The notes under the pieces: model-generated
The model's database searches: none
What the model saw: only the letters and a program-made list of their open reading frames with translations
Told to the model about the DNA's origin: nothing
Shown: in pieces, positions 1 through 8,050 of the stretch
Numbering within the stretch: position 1 is the stretch's first letter
Layout: each line of letters begins with the position of its first letter
Assembly (NCBI GenBank): GCA_965602035.1
Contig: OZ271919.1
Span: forward strand, 1,488,001-1,552,000
Direction: 5' to 3'
From: Natronospirillum sp965602035
GTDB lineage: Bacteria; Pseudomonadota; Gammaproteobacteria; Pseudomonadales; Natronospirillaceae
Length of the DNA stretch: 64,000 nt
Program-made: the position numbers and the translations under genes

Positions 1-789
1 CGTGGCTACAGTGAAATCACCTTTGCCACGATTGCGTGCCAGCTCAACGCTGATGAGGCCATTATCCACAAGGAATATCACCTCAGCAGCGCAGACCCGA
101 AAGTGGTCGGTGATGATAAGGTGGTGCCAATTGGTCGCACCAATTACGACGTTGCCGACCAGCTCAGCAACCTCGGTATGGAAGCGATTCATCCGAAGGC
201 AGCCAAGGGTATGCGCCAGCGCGATATTCCGCTGCGGGTCAAGAATACATTTGAGCCGGAGCACACTGGTACGCTGATTACGCGCGATTACACCAGCGGC
301 ACACCGCGGGTGGAGATCATTGCCGGTAAGCCGCACCTACTCGCCATCCAGATTTTCGACCAGGACATGGTCGGAGATCGTGGCCGGTACGAAGAAAGAC
401 TGCAGGACATGATCAAGCGGTTCAAGCTCAAGGTGCTGGGGCGTGACTCCAACGCGAACACGCTGACCGCTTATGTCGACTGCAGTCTCAAGACGGCCAA
501 GAAAGTCGCTGACAACTACCGCGAGCGGATTCCCTCGGCCCACATTACGTCGAAGAAGGTCGCTGTCGTATCCGCCATTGGCAGTGACATGGAAGTCAGT
601 GGCCTGCTGGCCAAGACGGTGCAATCACTGGCGGACAAGAGCATCAACGTTCTGGCCATACACCAGGGTATGAGACAGGTAGACATTCAGATCGTTGTAG
701 ACGAAGATAATTATGTGGAAGCCGTGAAAGCATTACACGGCGCTCTTATTGAACCGCATAATCATGAGTACGCCATATGCGCAGCCTGA
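1..789 (+). CDS. aspartate kinase, 3' part (N-terminus outside window)
   Basis: This is the C-terminal 262 residues of an aspartokinase, which phosphorylates L-aspartate as the first step to lysine, threonine, methionine and, in halophiles, ectoine. Frame 1 is open from base 1. The late kinase-domain segment is visible (GRTNYDVADQLSNLGMEAIH, then IPLRVKNTFEPEHTGTLI), followed by two ACT-like regulatory segments starting near fragment residues 115 (LLAIQIFDQDMVG) and 180 (KVAVVSAIGSDM). The HGALIEP...YAICAA ending and the unusual FDQDMVG segment resemble, from memory, the aspartokinase subclass linked to ectoine synthesis (Ask_Ect). That assignment is inference, and no ect gene lies in the window. 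The stop overlaps the next gene by 13 bases. Confidence 0.88.
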   Translation, partial: RGYSEITFATIACQLNADEAIIHKEYHLSSADPKVVGDDKVVPIGRTNYDVADQLSNLGMEAIHPKAAKGMRQRDIPLRVKNTFEPEHTGTLITRDYTSGTPRVEIIAGKPHLLAIQIFDQDMVGDRGRYEERLQDMIKRFKLKVLGRDSNANTLTAYVDCSLKTAKKVADNYRERIPSAHITSKKVAVVSAIGSDMEVSGLLAKTVQSLADKSINVLAIHQGMRQVDIQIVVDEDNYVEAVKALHGALIEPHNHEYAICAA

Positions 790-1697
790 CCAGGCCACGG
801 TCACTGACAACCACGCTACTCACACTGGCCGCCTTCTGGGCGGCCAGTGTCGTTTACGCTGACAGTCACGACAACGGAACTACGGAACCGGCACCGGAGC
901 GATTGCCGGAACAGATCGTTCAGGAGGAAGTCAACTCTCTGGACGAGCCGATGTACAGCCCGTTTGTTGAACGCTATATCCTGGATGAGGTACGCAGTCT
1001 CCGGCAGGAACTCGCGCAGACGCAGGTGCGGATCACGGAACAACTGACCGACCGACAGTTGAATACCATGGACCGGGCCATGTCCTACACAACCGATACG
1101 GTCACCTACTTTTTCTACCTGATCGCCGCCGCGTCCTCGGTGCTGATCGCCGCCGGCTGGAAATCATTACGGGATATCCGTATGTCTGTGCGCAAACAGG
1201 CAAAAGCGGAGATCGGTCAGGTGATTCAGCAATATGAACAGCGTCTCGCTGACCTTGAACAGGATCTGAAGCAGACGGGTGAGCGCATTGAAGTCAATGC
1301 CGACGAAATAGAACGCACCAATGAAGTTCATGCCCTCTGGCTGCGCTCCAGCCAGGAAAAAAGCGTACAGACGCGTATATCCATCTACGACCAGATATTG
1401 AATCTGCGCCCCCGGGATGCCGAAGCCCTGACTTACAAGGCGGATGCGGTGCTGGAACTGAATGAGCCACAATGGGCGATCAATCTTTGCCACCTGGCCC
1501 TGTCACAGGACAAGGAATACGCGCATGCCTATTATCAACTGGCGTGCGGTTACGCCATGATGGACCGCACAGAAGAGGCGCTTCAGGCGTTGCAGCGCGC
1601 TGTTTCGCTGAACGAGTCCTACCTCGAAGAGGCGCAGCACGAATCCGTACTGCAGTCGGTGCTGCCGCAACTGCAGACAGGTCCCGCTCAGCCGTGA
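777..1697 (+). CDS. membrane-anchored coiled-coil/TPR protein of unknown function
   Basis: A 306-residue protein I cannot assign to a named family. Visible parts are a basic, hydrophobic signal-like N-terminus (about 1-28, ending near VVYADS), an acidic periplasmic-looking stretch, one transmembrane helix at about 110-127 (TYFFYLIAAASSVLIAAGW), a charged coiled coil at about 135-185, and tetratricopeptide-like helices at about 200-285 (ALTYKADAVLELNEPQWAIN, then HAYYQLACGYAMMDRTEEAL). It probably faces the cytoplasm with its TPR part and acts as a scaffold; this is inference. Its ATG lies 13 bases inside the aspartokinase gene, so the two are likely translationally coupled. It converges on pdxH. 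Confidence 0.8.
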   Translation: MRSLTRPRSLTTTLLTLAAFWAASVVYADSHDNGTTEPAPERLPEQIVQEEVNSLDEPMYSPFVERYILDEVRSLRQELAQTQVRITEQLTDRQLNTMDRAMSYTTDTVTYFFYLIAAASSVLIAAGWKSLRDIRMSVRKQAKAEIGQVIQQYEQRLADLEQDLKQTGERIEVNADEIERTNEVHALWLRSSQEKSVQTRISIYDQILNLRPRDAEALTYKADAVLELNEPQWAINLCHLALSQDKEYAHAYYQLACGYAMMDRTEEALQALQRAVSLNESYLEEAQHESVLQSVLPQLQTGPAQP

Positions 1698-1742
1698 TGG
1701 CGCGGAGTTGGCTGCAGCACGGCTGAGAAAAGCTTCACGGCT
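1690..1742. repeat. inverted repeat joining the stop codons of two convergent genes
   Basis: AGCCGTGA at 1690-1697 ends in the TPR gene stop. Its exact reverse complement TCACGGCT at 1735-1742 starts with the pdxH stop. The 37-base loop contains the 5' part of a tighter hairpin that looks like the pdxH terminator. Confidence 0.5.
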
Positions 1743-1747
1743 GAAGC
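1728..1747 (-). terminator. Rho-independent terminator of pdxH
   Basis: On the minus strand GCTTCA-GCCG-TGAAGC forms a perfect 6-bp stem with a 4-base loop, followed directly by TTTTC. The pdxH stop codon lies inside the stem. Confidence 0.7.
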
Positions 1748-2376
1748 CGTTCAATTTCCCATTTCTGAGCGCCGCGGCGGCGGTACGAAAGCCGATCGTG
1801 CAGACGGCTGCGCCGACCCTGCCAGAATTCGAAATACTGCGGAACAACGCGAAACCCACCCCAGCGTGACGGAACCGGCACATCCTCGTCGGCAAAGCGC
1901 TCTTCTGACTGCCGGAAGGCGGCTTCCAGTTCTTCCCTGCTGCCTATCCGCTGGCTCTGACGTGAGGTCCAGGCGGCAATCTGGGACGCTTTCGGACGTG
2001 AATGGAAATAGGCTTCCACTTCCTCGCGCGTGAGCTCCTCGGTTTCACCGTGAATAATCACCTGTCGCTCGATCTGGTGCCATGGGAAATGCAGCGACAC
2101 TTTCGGGTTTATCTTGATGTCCCGAGCCTTGCGGCTGTCGAGGTTGGTGTAGAACACGAAGCCGCGTTCATCGAACTCTTTCAGCAGCACCATACGCTGG
2201 TAGGGCTGACCGCTGCTGCTGACGGTGGCCAGTACCATGGCGGACACATCAAGGCTGAAGCCAGCGTCGCGGGCCGCTTCAAACCAGTGTCCGAACTGGA
2301 CGAAGGGCGAGGGATCGAGGTCACTGACATCCAGCGTGCCCTGCGTGTACTCGCGGCGTAATTCAGCCAGATCCAT
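1735..2376 (-). CDS. pdxH: pyridoxamine 5'-phosphate oxidase
   Basis: FMN-dependent oxidase that converts pyridoxamine- or pyridoxine-phosphate to pyridoxal 5'-phosphate, the last step of vitamin B6 synthesis and salvage. At 213 residues it is close to the E. coli length (218). Family motifs are clear: RMVLLKEFDERGFVFYTN for FMN binding, the SRKARDI segment, SRPKASQIAAWTS, and the C-terminal WGGFRVVPQYFEFWQGRRSR with RLHDR. The ATG at 2376 is chosen because AGGAGA lies 8 bases upstream; an upstream TTG at 2406 is in frame but less likely. It diverges from the short-chain dehydrogenase gene and has a terminator overlapping its stop. Confidence 0.96.
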   Translation of the reverse strand: MDLAELRREYTQGTLDVSDLDPSPFVQFGHWFEAARDAGFSLDVSAMVLATVSSSGQPYQRMVLLKEFDERGFVFYTNLDSRKARDIKINPKVSLHFPWHQIERQVIIHGETEELTREEVEAYFHSRPKASQIAAWTSRQSQRIGSREELEAAFRQSEERFADEDVPVPSRWGGFRVVPQYFEFWQGRRSRLHDRLSYRRRGAQKWEIERLQP

Positions 2377-2470
2377 GTGGACTCTCTCCTCTATACCGGT
2401 GGACAACGGGAGAACTGCCTGAGGTGTCTCCTACGTAATCAGTTTAACACCGTTTCCAGGGAGCGTGTCG

Positions 2471-3163
2471 ATGCCACTGAAAATTGTTGTGCTCGGTTCG
2501 GGCGCCGTTGCCAGTGCCACTGCTGATCGCTATCAGAGCGACGGCCATGAAGTTGTCCAGATCGGTCGTTCACCCACCATCGGAACCTGTATTCGGGTGG
2601 CGGACTGGCGGTGGAATACCGTTCAGGAGTCGCTGGATCAACTGGACGGGCTGCCGGATAGACTGATCGTTGCTACCGGGCAGCTGTCAACACGGGACCA
2701 TACGCCCGAGAAGCGGCTGGAACACCTGTCCGAGGACGGTCTGAATGCCCTGTTCGACGCCAATACGCTGGTGCCTGCAGCGGTTGTACAGTGGCTGAGC
2801 GGTCGTATGCGCCGCAGCACGGCATTGAAGCTGGTGGTCCTGACGGCCAAAGTCGGCAGTATCAGCGACAACCGGCTGGGTGGCTGGTACAGCTACCGCA
2901 TCAGCAAGGCGGCCGCCAATATGCTGGTCTGCAGTACAGCCATTGAATGGCACCGGCGGTTCCCCTCCGCGGCGATCGCTGCCTACCATCCGGGCACCAC
3001 GGACAGTGCGTTGTCCGCTCCCTTTCAGGCCCGCCTGCCGCCGGGCCAGCTGAAGTCGCCGGAGGAGGCAGCGGGCTGCCTGGTGACAGTACTGGAAAGC
3101 CGGATAGCCGCTGACACCAGCGGCCGTTTCTGGCACTGGGATGGCACCGAACTACCGTGGTGA
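2471..3163 (+). CDS. short-chain dehydrogenase/reductase family protein
   Basis: Rossmann-fold oxidoreductase of 230 residues. The N-terminal IVVLGSGAVASATADRY segment is a degenerate nucleotide-binding loop, lacking the textbook TGxxxGxG pattern. The catalytic Tyr-x3-Lys is present in YSYRISKAAANM, and a Ser/Thr-containing strand (LKLVVLTAKVGSIS) precedes it. A YHPGTTDSALSAPF segment resembles the PGxVxT element of C-factor-like SDRs. The substrate is unknown. ATG 2471 has GGGAG 7 bases upstream; the in-frame GTG at 2465 is too close to that site. Divergent from pdxH with a gap of under 100 bases. Confidence 0.75.
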   Translation: MPLKIVVLGSGAVASATADRYQSDGHEVVQIGRSPTIGTCIRVADWRWNTVQESLDQLDGLPDRLIVATGQLSTRDHTPEKRLEHLSEDGLNALFDANTLVPAAVVQWLSGRMRRSTALKLVVLTAKVGSISDNRLGGWYSYRISKAAANMLVCSTAIEWHRRFPSAAIAAYHPGTTDSALSAPFQARLPPGQLKSPEEAAGCLVTVLESRIAADTSGRFWHWDGTELPW

Positions 3164-3301
3164 TCGTCGGAACAACCTGAGGCCATATACGCAGTAGACA
3201 AGCCGCCCCACCGCGCTTAACCTGCATGCGTATCCGCAGACCGCGTGTTAAAATCAGCGACTCCGCGCAAGCGTTTGATCCCCGGCAGCAGGAACCCGAC
3301 C

Positions 3302-3952
3302 GTGACACAGACAACCAATATCATTGATGTAACCGAAGCCACGTTCATGAGCGACATCGTTGAGCAGTCGCAGCGTGTTCCTGTACTGGTGGATTTCTGG
3401 GCCGACTGGTGCAGTCCGTGCAAAAATCTGATGCCGGTCCTTGAGGAACTGGCAGGACAATACCCGGATCGCTTCGTGCTGGCGCGCGTCAATGCCGACC
3501 AGGAACAGGGGCTGACCGCACAGTTCGGTGTCAGGAGCCTCCCGACCGTGGTTCTTATCAAGGATGGCGCCCTGGCCGGTCATTTCATGGGCGCGAAGCC
3601 GAAATCCGAAGTGGAAGCATTCCTCGATGAACATCTGGGGCCGGCCGAGGCCGTGAACGATGAACCCGAGGAAGCCGAACCCGACGTACCGGAGGACGAT
3701 GGCGAGCTGGACCTGCTGGAGGCCAGTTTTCAGGCCGATCCATCGCCCGCCAGCCAGCATGCGCTGGCCATGGGGCTGGGTGAGCGCGGGCAGTTCGAGC
3801 GCGCTTTCGAGCTGTTGCTCGATCTGCTGCGCAAAGATCTCGGCTGGAACAACAATCAGGCCCGCCAGGATCTTCAGGCGCTGTTCAAGTCCTGCTCGGA
3901 TGCGAAGCTGGTGGCACGGTATCAGCGTAAACTGATGACCCTGCTGTACTGA
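3302..3952 (+). CDS. thioredoxin-domain protein, CnoX/YbbN-like
   Basis: A thioredoxin fold (about residues 10-110) carries an intact WCSPC redox motif inside VDFWADWCSPCKNLMPVL and the cis-Pro loop GVRSLPTVVLIKDG. An acidic linker (DEPEEAEPDVPEDDGELD) leads to a helical C-terminal domain of about 75 residues typical of YbbN. CnoX proteins hold damaged clients and pass them to GroEL. This copy (216 residues) is shorter than the E. coli protein (about 284), so some of the TPR repeats seem to be missing. GTG 3302 is preferred because AGGA lies about 9 bases upstream and the thioredoxin domain starts soon after; a longer in-frame start exists at 3245. Converges on dabA. Confidence 0.8.
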   Translation: MTQTTNIIDVTEATFMSDIVEQSQRVPVLVDFWADWCSPCKNLMPVLEELAGQYPDRFVLARVNADQEQGLTAQFGVRSLPTVVLIKDGALAGHFMGAKPKSEVEAFLDEHLGPAEAVNDEPEEAEPDVPEDDGELDLLEASFQADPSPASQHALAMGLGERGQFERAFELLLDLLRKDLGWNNNQARQDLQALFKSCSDAKLVARYQRKLMTLLY

Positions 3953-3977
3953 CCGGTTCGCGCCGGAGACGCCGCGC

Positions 3978-6362
3978 CTACCGGGACGCGGCCACAGCCT
4001 CCCATTCCAATTTACCACAGTAGCGCCAGACCATTTCACCCTGATCGTTCAGCGCGAACAGGTGAAGCCAGCGATTGTCGAACAGCGCGCGCACTTCGGG
4101 GTGCTTTTCCAGTATATCCGTAATGGCCTCTTGTGGAGCCTCAATACAGACAGACAGCCGCAGCGGTTCGTGAACCAGCTCTTCGCCATTGTGAACCGAC
4201 TGCCAGGGCAGACCGGGTCGCAGCGCACCGCCGTTGCCCTCGGCCACACCCATGCCACCCACAACATTGTGCAGCAGCTTGTTGCCACCACCGAACGCTT
4301 CGGGTGCGACCGTCGACCCGTAGTACTGCAGGCTGATCCAGCTGGCCACCACCACCGGTGCGGTCATGATCAGCTCCAGCACGCCGAAACCATCGTCCTT
4401 CTGCCAGTCGTAATCGTGGAGAAAAGCCCGACCTGCGAGACTCTTACCCTCTGTACGCGTGCGCGGTGCGGCAATGAATGCCTTGCAACCCGCCAACCCC
4501 CACTCGGGCCGGATTTCCGACCAATCCCGGCTGCGCCGGATCACCTGCCGCTCCGTGTCGGCTCCCGGCAGGCGCAGAGCACGCTCGGTACGCGCAACAG
4601 ACCCGGCCCTTGCCAGATACCGCCGGGCCCGAACCAGATCCTCTTCATGGGATTCGGATGGGTGATCCGCGTCATAAATGGCCACCTCGTCCGTGGTGGT
4701 GTCATGCAGCGCTCCTAGAAACAGCGTGTCGTCCGGAATGGTTATCCCCCGCTCGGCAAGCCCCTCTCTGACCGACCGGTCATTGAGCAACTGAGCGAGC
4801 AATCGCGCATTGACCTCACCGGAGTAGCCCCCGCAGGCGCCGCAGTGCAAGGCGCTGGCATGAGCGTTATTGGTTACCCGCGCGCCATGCCCGGTCAGCA
4901 GAACCAACCGTGCGAAGCCGTCTGTAAGCGACATGGCCCGAAGAATTTTTTCTGCGGTGTCGGTTCTCGCTTCGGCATCCAGAGCCGGCTCGAAACGCGG
5001 CACCGGGTCTTTCGGCATGGGGCGCGAGACCATGCCGAGAGAATCACGGAGCAACTTGGTAATGTACATGGGCCCCGTGGCCTCGACGTAGGCGAATGAA
5101 GACACGGCCGCGAGTTTAAAGCGATTCCAGGCTCTGACAGCCCGTGCCTTGTAGCGATTCGCAAAATCATCCTCTACATTTTCCGGCCCCGTGGCACTGG
5201 TCGATACCCCCGGGTTCAGCAGCACCGGAAGCCGCAGCTCTTCCACGTCCGAGGCGAAGCGCCGATGCGATGTCGGTATGCCAAAGAAGCCGGCAAACCC
5301 ATGGGTGCTGATGCCCGCGTCAACCTTCTCGAGTGCCCGGCGAAAGACCTCGGAGCGCACATCAATGCAGAAAGCGGCCTGCAGGGTCGGGCGTGTTTCC
5401 CGTGCTTCCACAGGCGCGGCTTTTAGCGTTTCAGCCAACTCCCGCTGGACAGCCCGCTCGGCTGCTTCCTGCAAGAGGGCATCAATCACTGTATCCGCAT
5501 CCGCCTTGACTGGCTCCGCGTGAGCAAGCCGCACAGTCTTCCACTGGCTCTCGATCTGTGACTCATACTGCGCAAAAAGCGCTTCGTCCCACAGCAGTCG
5601 AATGGCGAGGAAATCCCTGGCGGTGGTATCCGAACGCCCGTTCAGTTCAGCCTGCCAGAGCCGGTAGCGGGCAGATTGTGCCCAACCGCCAAGGGTCATG
5701 AGCAATTGGTGGAAATAGGTATCCAGTGACTCCGGCTGCAGATCAAGACGATCCACAACCCGCGCGATAACATCCTCGGCGGTCTCCGGCGCGTTGGCAA
5801 CATGCGCTGCAAACCCACGGATTCCGCGAATTTCCGGTGTCAGATCGCGGCTGGCAAATGCCCGCCAGGCTGCGTAGGCACCGGTTCCCTGCGGTGCGGC
5901 CCAGAGTGCCTGCCCCCGGTCGAAGTAGGCCGCCGCCCAGGCGCCGAATCGCTCAGCCACGGCACCCGGCCAGTCTATACCCGACGCCTCCGACGCGAGA
6001 TCAGCAACCGTTGGGAGTCCCTCTTTACCCGATGTTTCCTGCGTTGCGGCCGCTTTCAGCGCGTCCACACTCTCTGGACGGAATTCAGAGGGGGCCGCTG
6101 ACAGCGCATCAGCAAGATCCTGGTCTTTGATGACGCCGTCAGAAATCTTTCGGTGAAACCAGGCCCGCGGCATGGTCACGGAAATGCCGGCGACCCGAGC
6201 CAGACGCGCCCCGGTGGTGGCCAGATCAAGTTGCGTCTGCCCCAGAAACGGATTGACGGCAACACTCGAATCCAGTGGCCAGAGCGGCGGTATACTGGCT
6301 ACGGCTGTCCGGGCGGCGGCAATAGCGGCCGGGTTCTCAGGGGGTTTGGTCATCGTATTCAT
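3978..6362 (-). CDS. dabA: inorganic carbon transporter subunit DabA (DUF2309)
   Basis: Cytoplasmic, zinc-dependent, carbonic-anhydrase-like subunit of the DAB complex, which traps CO2 as bicarbonate at the membrane using the ion gradient through DabB. The 794-residue protein keeps the zinc/active-site set: Cys332 and Asp334 in AAFCIDVRSE, and His492 and Cys507 in GHGARVTNN...ALHCGACGG, with the spacing known for the family. ATG 6362 is chosen because ATGA overlaps the dabB stop, implying coupling. A longer in-frame start at 6413 would lie inside dabB. DAB is common in autotrophs but also occurs in heterotrophs, where it feeds bicarbonate to biosynthesis; no Calvin-cycle gene is seen here. 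Confidence 0.93.
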   Translation of the reverse strand: MNTMTKPPENPAAIAAARTAVASIPPLWPLDSSVAVNPFLGQTQLDLATTGARLARVAGISVTMPRAWFHRKISDGVIKDQDLADALSAAPSEFRPESVDALKAAATQETSGKEGLPTVADLASEASGIDWPGAVAERFGAWAAAYFDRGQALWAAPQGTGAYAAWRAFASRDLTPEIRGIRGFAAHVANAPETAEDVIARVVDRLDLQPESLDTYFHQLLMTLGGWAQSARYRLWQAELNGRSDTTARDFLAIRLLWDEALFAQYESQIESQWKTVRLAHAEPVKADADTVIDALLQEAAERAVQRELAETLKAAPVEARETRPTLQAAFCIDVRSEVFRRALEKVDAGISTHGFAGFFGIPTSHRRFASDVEELRLPVLLNPGVSTSATGPENVEDDFANRYKARAVRAWNRFKLAAVSSFAYVEATGPMYITKLLRDSLGMVSRPMPKDPVPRFEPALDAEARTDTAEKILRAMSLTDGFARLVLLTGHGARVTNNAHASALHCGACGGYSGEVNARLLAQLLNDRSVREGLAERGITIPDDTLFLGALHDTTTDEVAIYDADHPSESHEEDLVRARRYLARAGSVARTERALRLPGADTERQVIRRSRDWSEIRPEWGLAGCKAFIAAPRTRTEGKSLAGRAFLHDYDWQKDDGFGVLELIMTAPVVVASWISLQYYGSTVAPEAFGGGNKLLHNVVGGMGVAEGNGGALRPGLPWQSVHNGEELVHEPLRLSVCIEAPQEAITDILEKHPEVRALFDNRWLHLFALNDQGEMVWRYCGKLEWEAVAASR

Positions 6363-7948
6363 GATTGCAAAGGTCCCTTTTTCGTTGCACGAGTGGCCCG
6401 GCGAACCGACCACCCGTCAATAAGCCGGTCAAACATGGCATTGACGTACAGGCCGTTGGAAAGATGCACCCGCAAGCCTGCCGCTGCCGGGTGATAGGCC
6501 CAGAGCGGAAACATCGCCTGGGCTATGGCCACCAGGCCGAAACTGATCACCACGAGCACGATGAGGGCCCATTCCAGGGATCTCGGTTCGGGCGTTGGCG
6601 GCAGCGTCCCCTTGGTCAGCCATTCCGCGCCCGTTTGCAGGGCAAAGTAGGCGACACCGGCGATCACTGAATAGACAGCAGTGCGACGGGTCAGCATGGT
6701 AGGTGCAGCATCGGCAAGCCCCTGGGTCAGCAGGTAGGCGACACCCAGTATGAGCACGGCACCCAGAGCAATTGCCTGGGGCGACTTGCCATCGAAACCG
6801 AACAATGCGCCGACAATACCGTACAGCAGAAGCGCGACGACAAACGCACGCGCCACCGCGCGGGCGTCCGGAATGGCGATGGGTCCCGGGCGCCGTATCT
6901 TCGCGACCTGTTCAACGGCACCGCCGGCGCCCAGGAACGCATGCGCTTTGTAGAGGGAATGCGCAACAATATGCAACAACGCGATGGGGAAAAGGCCAAG
7001 ACCGCATTGCAGGATCATGAAGCCCATCTGCGCAATGGTTGACCAGGCCAGAGACGTCTTGACCGCCGGCTGCGTCAGCATCGTCAGCCCACCCAGCAGG
7101 GCGGTGAACCCACTGATCATGACAAGCACGGCCAGGGTGCCGGGTGAAACCAGCATGACGTCGGCAAAGCGAATCAACAGAAAGCCGCCTGCGTTGATGA
7201 CACCGGCGTGAAGCATCGCCGACACGGGTGTCGGCGTTTCCATGACTTCTGTCAGCCAGCTGTGGAGCGGGAACTGGGCTGATTTTACCAGTGCCGCCAG
7301 GCCAAGCAGCGCCGCTGCCCAGGGCGTTGTGGCCGGAATTCCGCCGGTCTGGATCTTGTCACTGATCGCGGCGATATCCGTGGTTCCGAAGCCGATGAAA
7401 AGGAGCAGCCCCGCACCGAGGAGTGCAATATTGCCGATCCACCCGGTAACAGCCTTCTTGCGTGCCGCGCGCTGGGCCGCCGGCCGTTCCGGATAGAACA
7501 GAAGCAGCCGGTGCAGAAACACCCCGATGGCAATCCAGGCCCCAATCAGCTGTACCAGGTTACCGGCCTGTACCAGCAACAGCACTGCGACCAGCGTCGC
7601 ACACATCCAGCCGGTAAAATCTGCCTGCCGGGCCTCGCCTTTCATGTAGGTGGCGGAATAACGAAGAACGATCCAACCCACAAAGGACACCAGGAGCAGC
7701 ATGACCGCGCTGACAACATCAAGCCGGCCTGACAGGCCGACGCCAAGGAACCCGACCAGTGGGCTGGTCCCCGCCCCCTGCGTGGCAAGGACCACGGCGA
7801 TCAGGAGTGCAAACACCAGCGCCGCTAACGCCGACAACTCGGCCACTCTGGCAATGAGGCGGGGCTCTTTACCCGGCAGCGCAAACGCGGCAACGACTGC
7901 CAGGAGTATCGAGACCGGCGGGAGGTACAGGATCAGGTAGATGAACAA
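6359..7948 (-). CDS. dabB: inorganic carbon transporter membrane subunit DabB (NuoL/MrpA-like)
   Basis: A 529-residue polytopic membrane protein of the proton-conducting antiporter/NuoL family. Its core carries the typical helix pattern with MLHAGVINAGGFLLIRFADV, KSAQFPLHSWLTEVMETPTP and AHSLYKAHAFLGAGGAVEQV. With DabA it forms an energy-coupled CO2-hydrating pump. Being alone with dabA, and not among nuo or mrp genes, supports DabB over an antiporter subunit. The start is TTG 7948, with GAAGGAG 7 bases upstream. First gene of the dabBA pair; the 102-base upstream gap contains an operator-like inverted repeat. Confidence 0.92.
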   Translation of the reverse strand: MFIYLILYLPPVSILLAVVAAFALPGKEPRLIARVAELSALAALVFALLIAVVLATQGAGTSPLVGFLGVGLSGRLDVVSAVMLLLVSFVGWIVLRYSATYMKGEARQADFTGWMCATLVAVLLLVQAGNLVQLIGAWIAIGVFLHRLLLFYPERPAAQRAARKKAVTGWIGNIALLGAGLLLFIGFGTTDIAAISDKIQTGGIPATTPWAAALLGLAALVKSAQFPLHSWLTEVMETPTPVSAMLHAGVINAGGFLLIRFADVMLVSPGTLAVLVMISGFTALLGGLTMLTQPAVKTSLAWSTIAQMGFMILQCGLGLFPIALLHIVAHSLYKAHAFLGAGGAVEQVAKIRRPGPIAIPDARAVARAFVVALLLYGIVGALFGFDGKSPQAIALGAVLILGVAYLLTQGLADAAPTMLTRRTAVYSVIAGVAYFALQTGAEWLTKGTLPPTPEPRSLEWALIVLVVISFGLVAIAQAMFPLWAYHPAAAGLRVHLSNGLYVNAMFDRLIDGWSVRRATRATKKGPLQS

Positions 7949-8003
7949 GGCTTGCTCCTTCTGTGCATTGCTCGAATGGCGCCAAGGTATAGCCTATTGA
8001 AAG

Positions 8004-8025
8004 ACAAATAAAATGCATTATTTGT
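8004..8025. promoter_or_regulatory. operator-like inverted repeat upstream of dabBA
   Basis: Perfect 8-bp arms ACAAATAA (8004-8011) and TTATTTGT (8018-8025) flank the 6-base centre AATGCA. A -10-like TATACC lies nearer dabB on the minus strand, and the matching -35 region is poor, so the repeat sits where an activator would bind. Which regulator uses it is unknown; dab operons are often next to LysR-type genes, but none is present here. Confidence 0.45.
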
Positions 8026-8050
8026 GAGAAAACGTTCGTTTTTTCAGAAC

